Assembly (NCBI GenBank): GCA_033065855.1
Contig: JAVXUO010000310.1
Span: forward strand, 186,001-250,000
DNA length: 64,000 bases
Direction: 5' to 3'
Origin: Escallonia rubra
Lineage: Eukaryota; Streptophyta; Magnoliopsida; Escalloniales; Escalloniaceae
Made by a program: the position numbers and the translations under genes. Of the stretch, positions 58,327 to 64,000 are shown piece after piece. The notes below the pieces were generated by a model that did no database searches, was not told the origin of the DNA, and was given only the letters and a program-made list of their open reading frames with translations. Within the stretch, counting starts at the first letter, position 1; each line of letters begins with the position of its first letter.

Positions 58327-60602
58327 TGATGCCAAGGAAAGTGGGTTCGTGCTTACGTGGAGGTGCCACAAAGGCTGCAGTCCGAGTCAGCTTCCAAGTA
58401 TGTTGATGTGAGACACAGCAAGGGTGGAACAAGGGCAGAGACCAAGGGCTTCCCAGACAGAGCTTGAGGGTGGCAGTGCTGCGAGGGCGATGGCGCAGGA
58501 TGAATATACGACGACAGTCACAGTCCGATGCTTAGGTCCAAAGTCAGGGTCCTATATGTTTCTCTCCCTAGGATTCTAGGGTGAGAAAGTAAAAATGTGA
58601 GAGAATGAAGAAGAAGTGAAAATGTCCAACCTTTATGTTCCTCCAAATGAATTCTCAAGACCTCTATTTATAGAGATTGAGATGATGATGTCATTAACCG
58701 ACACGTGGCGCTCCCCGGGAGTGACACGTCACCGGGGGGTCCACGGGTGCCGGTGCTCCACGGACTGTCGGATCGCATATTCACCTGGCCTGCTCCTCAC
58801 AGCGTCGCTCTGTCTGTCTGGAAAGACTGGCTCCCACCGCATCGGTGTGGCCAGAGAACCCCCTTGATCTAGCCTCCAATCCAAGCCCTTGCGGAGTCCC
58901 ACAGGCCTGGCAGCGGTGGGGAAGACCCGACGCCCAACTGCCAGGTGAACTAGGCGCGATGCCCTCCGAAGACCTGCTCCCGTCTCGGAGTGACCCGGGG
59001 GTCATAGTCCCTAGGGGTGCCGACGCAAGCCCCCAGTGCCGGAGCACGTAGGCCAGTCACGCAGGCACCCTGACGGAGATAGTGTCCCGGAGGAGTCGCC
59101 TATTCCGCAGGCCGAGGTAGCATCCCGGAGGAGCCGTCTACCCGGCCGGCCAAGGTAGCATCCCGGAGGAGCCGTCTACCTGGCGGAAGGGGAGTTGAAG
59201 AGCTCCCTGGCAGAGATAGTGTCCCGGAGGAGTCGCCTATCCCCGCGGGTGAGTCCTTGTGCCGGAGCACTCGGAGCGAGTCAAGGTAGCATCCCGGAGG
59301 AGCCGTCTACCCGACTGGCCGAGGTAGCATCCCGGAGGAGCCGTCTACCTGGCGGAAGGGGAGTTGAAGAGCTCCCTGGCAGAGATAGTGTCCCGGAGGA
59401 GTCGCCTATCCCCGCGGGTGAGTCCTTGTGCCGGAGCACTCGGAGCATGTCAAGGTAGCATCCCGGAGGAGCCGTCTACCCGACTGGCCGAGGTAGCATC
59501 CCGGAGGAGCCGTCTACCTGGCGGAAGGGGAGTTGAAGAGCTCCCTGGCAGAGATAGTGTCCCGGAGGAGTCGCCTATCCCCGCGGATGATGTGCACTCC
59601 GGAGAGTGGGTTGAAGCATGTTCCATGACCAAGGCAAGGTGCGCATGGTGTGATGAATGAGTGTGGTGCCCGGGGGCATGATGACATGATTGTGGCGCAT
59701 GGGCGCGATGAAGTGAGTAAGGTGTCGGGAGCACGTCTATGTCAATGGCGCAGCGCATGGGCGCGAGGAAGTGCGTAAGGTGCTGGGGGCATGTTTTTGT
59801 CAATGGTGGCGCATGGGTGCGACAGAGTGCGTGAGGTGACGGGGGCAAGTTTGTGTCAATGGTGGCGCATGGGTGCGACAGAATGCGTGAGGTGACGGGG
59901 GCACGTTGGTGTCAATGGTGGCGCATGGGTGTGACAGAGTGCGTGAGGTGCCGGGGGCACGTTGGTGTCAATGGTGGCGCATGGGCGCGATGGAGTGCGT
60001 ATAGTGTCGGGGGCACGGTAGTGTGACAGAGAGCCTAGGGGCACGGCTGTATCAGCGGCGCGGCGCACGGGCGCGGCGAAGTGTTGGAGTGTGACGTCTG
60101 AACGTCGGTGACGGGGGTCACGGAGACGACGTCCGGGCGACGGACGATGAGCGTCGTGGAGTTGTGTCCGGGCGACGGGGGTCGCGGAGTTGTGTCCGGG
60201 CGACGGGGGTCGCGGAGTTGACGTCCGGACGACGGGCGACGGGGGTCGCGGAGTTGACGTCCGGACGACGGGCGACGGGCGTCGCGGAGTTGACGTCCGG
60301 ACGACGGGCGACGGGGGTCGCGGAGTTGACGTCCGGACGACGGGCGACGGGCGTCGCGGAGTTGACGTCCGGACGACGGGCGACGGGCATCGCGGAGTTG
60401 ACGTCTGGACGACGGGCGTTGCGGAGTTGACGTCCGGACGACGGGCGAAGGGCGATGTGCGACGATCGAAGCGTCATGAGGCTTGGAGCGTGCATGTTTT
60501 TACCGGTTGTGAGCGTTGAAAAAGTTTGTTGCTTGTGCAGACGTGTCGTGCAAAATGGGACCGTAGTGGGCCTTTGGGTACGACCAGAATAGGTTGGGAA
60601 CA
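58327..60602 (-). mobile_element. 5' LTR of the gag-only element
   Basis: Collinear with the 3' LTR: minisatellite fields at 59085-59590 (26-bp-type GTAGCATCCCGGAGGAGCCG units), 59690-60040 (about 57-bp units with GCGCATGGGTGCGACAGAGT) and 60130-60460 (36-bp units), and a TATA box at 58672-58663. Copy numbers of the units differ from the 3' LTR, consistent with slippage after insertion. Confidence 0.88.
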
Positions 60603-61428
60603 AGCTGTGCAGCCTTTCGTCCTCACCCCGGAAGTTGCAAATTCTGGCGGTGAAGTGCTGAAAATCGGCGCCTACTTTCATGGGTCGCCGTGACACTGCA
60701 GTGCGGTGCCGAGGTGGTCCACGGTTGGTGCGATCGATGTGTGGTGGGGATTGATGGAGGCGCTGGGCGGTGTGTTTGGTGGAGGCACCGGCTGGAGTTA
60801 CTCATTGGAGACTGAATGTGTGGCCGCGGCAGCAATCGCACGGCTGCTTGGGGTGGTAGTTGCGCATCGGTTACGGCATGGTGGTCACGGAGGTGCTTAG
60901 CAGCGGCGTTCGGTGTAGGTGCGGCCAAAAAAGATTACCGGTGACGGAGTGTGGCCGGCAACGGGGCTGTAAGCGATGGGAGCGGCGCTGCCCGATTTGG
61001 GTCGGCTGCCTGCTCACTTCCTCTCTCTGTCGTTTCTTTTTTTTTTTTTTGACTATTTTCTTTTGTCTAGCTTATTTATAAAAATACTTTCTTTTAATCA
61101 ATTTCAAAATCTCCTCCTTTTTCTTTTATCCCCAAATCACTCTCTATCATTTCAAAATCCCACATCTCTCTCTCTCATTTTAAAATAACCAAATGAGATG
61201 TAGACATTTGCATAATAACCCTAATTTAATTATAATTTCTTGAGAGTCACGGGCTAAGTTTTGTTTATTTCTTTATTGCACCAACTTTTTACTATAGCCC
61301 TGGTATTATAAATTATCACTGATAATATTGCTCAAGTCAATCGTCACTAAGAACTCAAAAGAACATCACTCATAGAAATTGTCGTTAAAGTAATAATAAC
61401 AGGCTAACCCTGGGTTCGGGGCATTACA
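60603..61428 (-). mobile_element. Remaining right part of the outer 3' LTR
   Basis: GC-rich sequence (60603-60990) grades into AT-rich sequence and ends GGGTTCGGGGCATTACA. No gene: the frames at 60706-60900 and 60860-61081 lack any recognisable domain. Confidence 0.55.
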
Positions 61429-62279
61429 TTATCTTCCCCTTAAAAAAAATTCATCCTCGAAATTTTGTTTTCACTAGGTTGATTTTCTCAATTATGTCTG
61501 ATCTCATCCCTCCTCATGAACACTTCACTTTTAACTCACTTCAATCCACCAACAGAGAACACCTCTAACATTACTACTCTTAAATCACATGTCCGCCAAA
61601 CTGTAAATGCTATCTCTACATTTTTCCATCTATACGACTAAATCATCGCTAAACTGTGAAGTCTCACCAAGTGAATAACTTTCTAGAGAGTCGAGTATAT
61701 TCATCAAAATCAACCCTAAGACCAATTTACGACCATGATATTACATCCTCTCCCCATTAAAAGAAATTCGGCCCCGAATTCATAATACTTACAACGTCCA
61801 GACACTAGATCTTCCTATGTAACTCAGATATATGGCAACCAACATAATAGCTAAGCAGTGCCTAACATCCGTACCAAAATTTATCACCGATGAATATCAA
61901 ACGTCGTAATTTCTATTCAAATCTTAATGCTTAGCTCGAACTTACTCGGTCATCACTTACACTCTAACACTTGCAGAACTTCAAGAGTTCACGTCACCTT
62001 CCAAAAGTTCCAAAGTTTCTACATTCTGATCCAGCTTTGACAACTAGAACAACATTTCTCTAAACCAACCTAATCTAGCATCACCCAAATGAAGTAAGTC
62101 CTCCTAATGGTATATAACTTTCGAAACCTAAGTTGCAATCACCAATCGCAACCTAAACAAACTTAAATATTATATGATGCTACGGAACCTGGATTATCAC
62201 TTACAGTTCTATAACCTAACCAGCGAGATCACTACTTAAACTCTAATATCCCAAGATCGTAATGCTCTAATCCCATTTA
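61429..62279 (-). mobile_element. Short non-coding interior of the outer gypsy element
   Basis: Only 851 bp separate the PPT (61429-61450, minus-strand AAGGGGAAGATAA) from the primer-binding site at 62276-62265. The interior is AT-rich and non-coding. A second PPT-like stretch with a similar LTR-like start lies at 61738-61775. The element is therefore a deletion derivative of the large-retrotransposon-derivative type and non-autonomous. Confidence 0.65.
62265..62276 (-). other. Primer-binding site of the outer element
   Basis: Minus-strand TGGGATTAGAGC, three to four bases after the LTR end TGACA, resembles the initiator tRNA-Met site TGGTATCAGAGC with two changes. Confidence 0.6.
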
Positions 62280-64000
62280 TGTCACGACCCGAACCCACGG
62301 GTAGGCCCGTGAGCTAGATCTGTGACCGACAGCAGACCCAATAGACTCCAACCAAGGGCTTTGCTAGCCCTTACTCGCTAAAACCAATATAAGCTGCAGC
62401 GGAAATTAAATTTTTTACAAACTTTAATTACATTTTCATATTTTCATTTGAATACAACACTTATGCTAAAACTCTTCATAACTCCGATTTGTCATCAACT
62501 AAAACTAAACCAACAATTTAAATATTTAGTGACTCATGCAATGTAGTCTCTAGAGCTCCGCGCCAAATTGTCCCTTCCTATGCTACTCACCGTCACCTTA
62601 CTTTTAAACCTGAAATGATAAGTAAGGGATGAGCTTCCACATGCTCAATAAGTAACCAATGATTCAACTAGGTGGATTATAGCATGTTAGAAAATAACTC
62701 ACTTTATATTGTAGCATCATTAAGAAATCTAAAATCATAGAGTAAGTAATCATCCGGTAAAACAAAATAGAGTACATGGAACAAAAATTGAGGCATAAAA
62801 TTGTTAGCATAAAACCTCACAACAAAACAGTTCCATCCCCACGTCAGCTCAAACGTTATGCTGCGGTCACCGTACAAGCCTCCCTGACTAGGGACCGAAA
62901 TCCCACCTACACCCGGGATAAATATTATGTGGACATAAGGGCGAACCATAAGCAACAGTACTGTGCATCAACGTACAAGCCCCATTGACCAGGGCCCGAT
63001 ATCCAACTTTTTCCCATTGGATATGGGGCACAGTAATCGAATAAGCAAAAAACACCTTTTGGTTCATTGTAAACACAACCACTCATCAATTGATGATCAA
63101 CCCATCCTCACACCCCCTTTTGATATTTTTCAAGTTGTTAAATATTCACAATAACGTCAATACCAAAACATCTCACTTGTACCAAACATTTCATATCTGA
63201 GTTCCATTACAATTTCTAAACAAAATATCATTTACATGTTGGTCCGGTTTTTAACGAGAAATAAATTACAAAAAATCTTTTTGGCAAATTAAGCTAGAGC
63301 AGTTAAACGTAATTAAAACAGTCAAAGCTGATAAACACCACTTTTTAACAATAGGTAAACATATACATTATATATAAAAACACTAGTTGAATCAAAGGGT
63401 CACCTACTTGACGCCAAAACATTTCCTTGATCCAAAAATTCGGTGCGATGGTCAGTTGTTACTTTTGACTAGTAGAATCGTCAATGCATTCCTTTCATCT
63501 CCATAACCCCAACTTCACTATAACCCAAAGGGCATCATTAATGAAAATGCAGAGTTCCTGTTGGATACTTTCTCAAACAATTCAAACGCTGCATCCAACC
63601 ACCCATTACACAACGTGTCCAAAATCATGCCCAGTTCACCATGGCATTCTCAGACAATTTCTCGCAGTTACCAAGCATCCCTCCATTCACCCGATGGTAC
63701 CCAGTTGATCTCTAGAGCTCCCGCTAACCATTCTCTTTTATATATTCTCATAACATGTACGCTTCTGTGTCCAAAATGCACACACATGCATAGGGTACAC
63801 CTACACCATGTACACCTACTGTACACAACACACACATTGTTTACACACACAAATACATACTATACACACTACCGTACCCAAATCACACCACCATATACAC
63901 ACCACCACGGCTGCCCCATACCAGCCACCGCGAGCACCATAGTTAAACCACAACAATATCAAACTCGTGACGTCGAACCACCATTTCATAGTCAATAACA
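62280..64000 (-). mobile_element. 5' LTR of the outer gypsy element, runs off the window
   Basis: The first 205 bp (TGTCACGACCCGAACCC onward) match 48542-48746 closely. The ACAC-rich part near 63760-63900 resembles 48850-48945 and 51137-51300. The middle (about 62485-63700) is missing from the left LTR. The right end and the target duplication lie outside the window. No gene is present. Confidence 0.65.

Larger units (their letters stand above)
51668..60602 (-). mobile_element. Gag-only LTR retrotransposon with minisatellite LTRs
   Basis: An 8.9-kb element on the minus strand: 5' LTR 60602-58327, PBS 58323-58306, gag 58259-56520, about 2.5 kb of non-coding internal sequence, PPT 53965-53953, 3' LTR 53952-51668. 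LTR ends are TGTTCCC and GGCATCA. The two LTRs are about 95% identical by eye in the parts compared, so the insertion is fairly young. No protease, RT, RNase H or integrase is present, so it must be mobilised in trans. Flanking pentamers (GTTTG left, AGCTG right) do not match. Confidence 0.88.
48542..61428 (-). mobile_element. 3' LTR of outer gypsy element, split by two nested insertions
   Basis: The plus-strand left end is TGTCACGACCCGAACCC and the right end is GGGTTCGGGGCATTACA, a good inverted pair. Its first 205 bp match the 5' LTR at 62280. Removing the solo LTR (48949-51131 plus one TSD) and the 8.9-kb element (51668-60602) leaves about 1.76 kb of LTR. The GC-rich part (51480-51660 and 60603-60990) has short open frames but no recognised domain. 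On the minus strand the LTR is preceded by a PPT at 61429-61450. Confidence 0.65.

Noticed and set aside
1-64000. tRNA or rRNA genes
   Set aside because: No A/B-box cloverleaf or rRNA core was recognised by eye; tRNA-like words are only the retroelement primer-binding sites. A covariance-model scan would be decisive.

Overview
This is a stretch of flowering-plant nuclear DNA, most likely from a eudicot with a large, transposon-rich genome. The evidence is one intact, many-exon plant gene in AT-rich sequence with canonical GT-AG introns, plus plant-specific Ty3/gypsy (Tat and chromovirus-like), Copia, LINE, hAT, Mutator and Harbinger remains and an endogenous caulimovirid. Nothing bacterial was seen (no operons, ribosome binding sites or CRISPR), and no rRNA or tRNA gene was recognised. 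The species cannot be named from the sequence alone.

Layout. 1-720: a small hAT MITE and its flank. 721-1440: the 3' end of a minus-strand Copia element. 1441-12815: an old, broken Tat-lineage Ty3/gypsy element on the plus strand. It keeps gag, protease, part of RT, two RNase H domains and integrase, carries an antisense plant-mobile-domain ORF, and ends in a PPT and a 3' LTR. A 1.2-kb Mutator-like element with an exact 9-bp target duplication sits in its gag. 12830-13640: a reversed gypsy gag fragment. 14630-28634 (minus): the only clear host gene, a homogentisate phytyltransferase (UbiA family, tocopherol pathway). Twelve exons join without a frame break into 406 codons. Intron 8 holds a gypsy LTR. 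Intron 5 (6.95 kb) holds a 3.3-kb foldback element with about 1.4-kb inverted arms and ten copies of a 23-bp palindrome.

28.8-48.5 kb is intergenic and built from transposons: a solo LTR with a Harbinger-type MITE inside it; a non-autonomous hAT element that captured a GC-rich ribosomal protein L9 fragment; a minus-strand L1-type LINE split by a second Mutator-like element; a gypsy LTR whose edge is tandemly duplicated (1.57 kb twice); a Copia RT remnant; and a decayed caulimovirid pol region.

48.5-64 kb is a nest. The outermost element is a minus-strand non-autonomous gypsy with about 0.85 kb between its LTRs. Its left LTR was hit by two members of a second family whose 2.2-kb LTRs are full of GC-rich minisatellites. 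One member is a solo LTR (plus strand, perfect 5-bp TSD). The other is an 8.9-kb minus-strand element with LTRs, PBS, PPT and an intact 579-aa gag ORF but no pol.

Functionally, the phytyltransferase is the one gene likely to matter to the plant. Everything else is mobile DNA at various stages of decay. The gag-only element is the most intact mobile unit and would need pol proteins supplied by another element.
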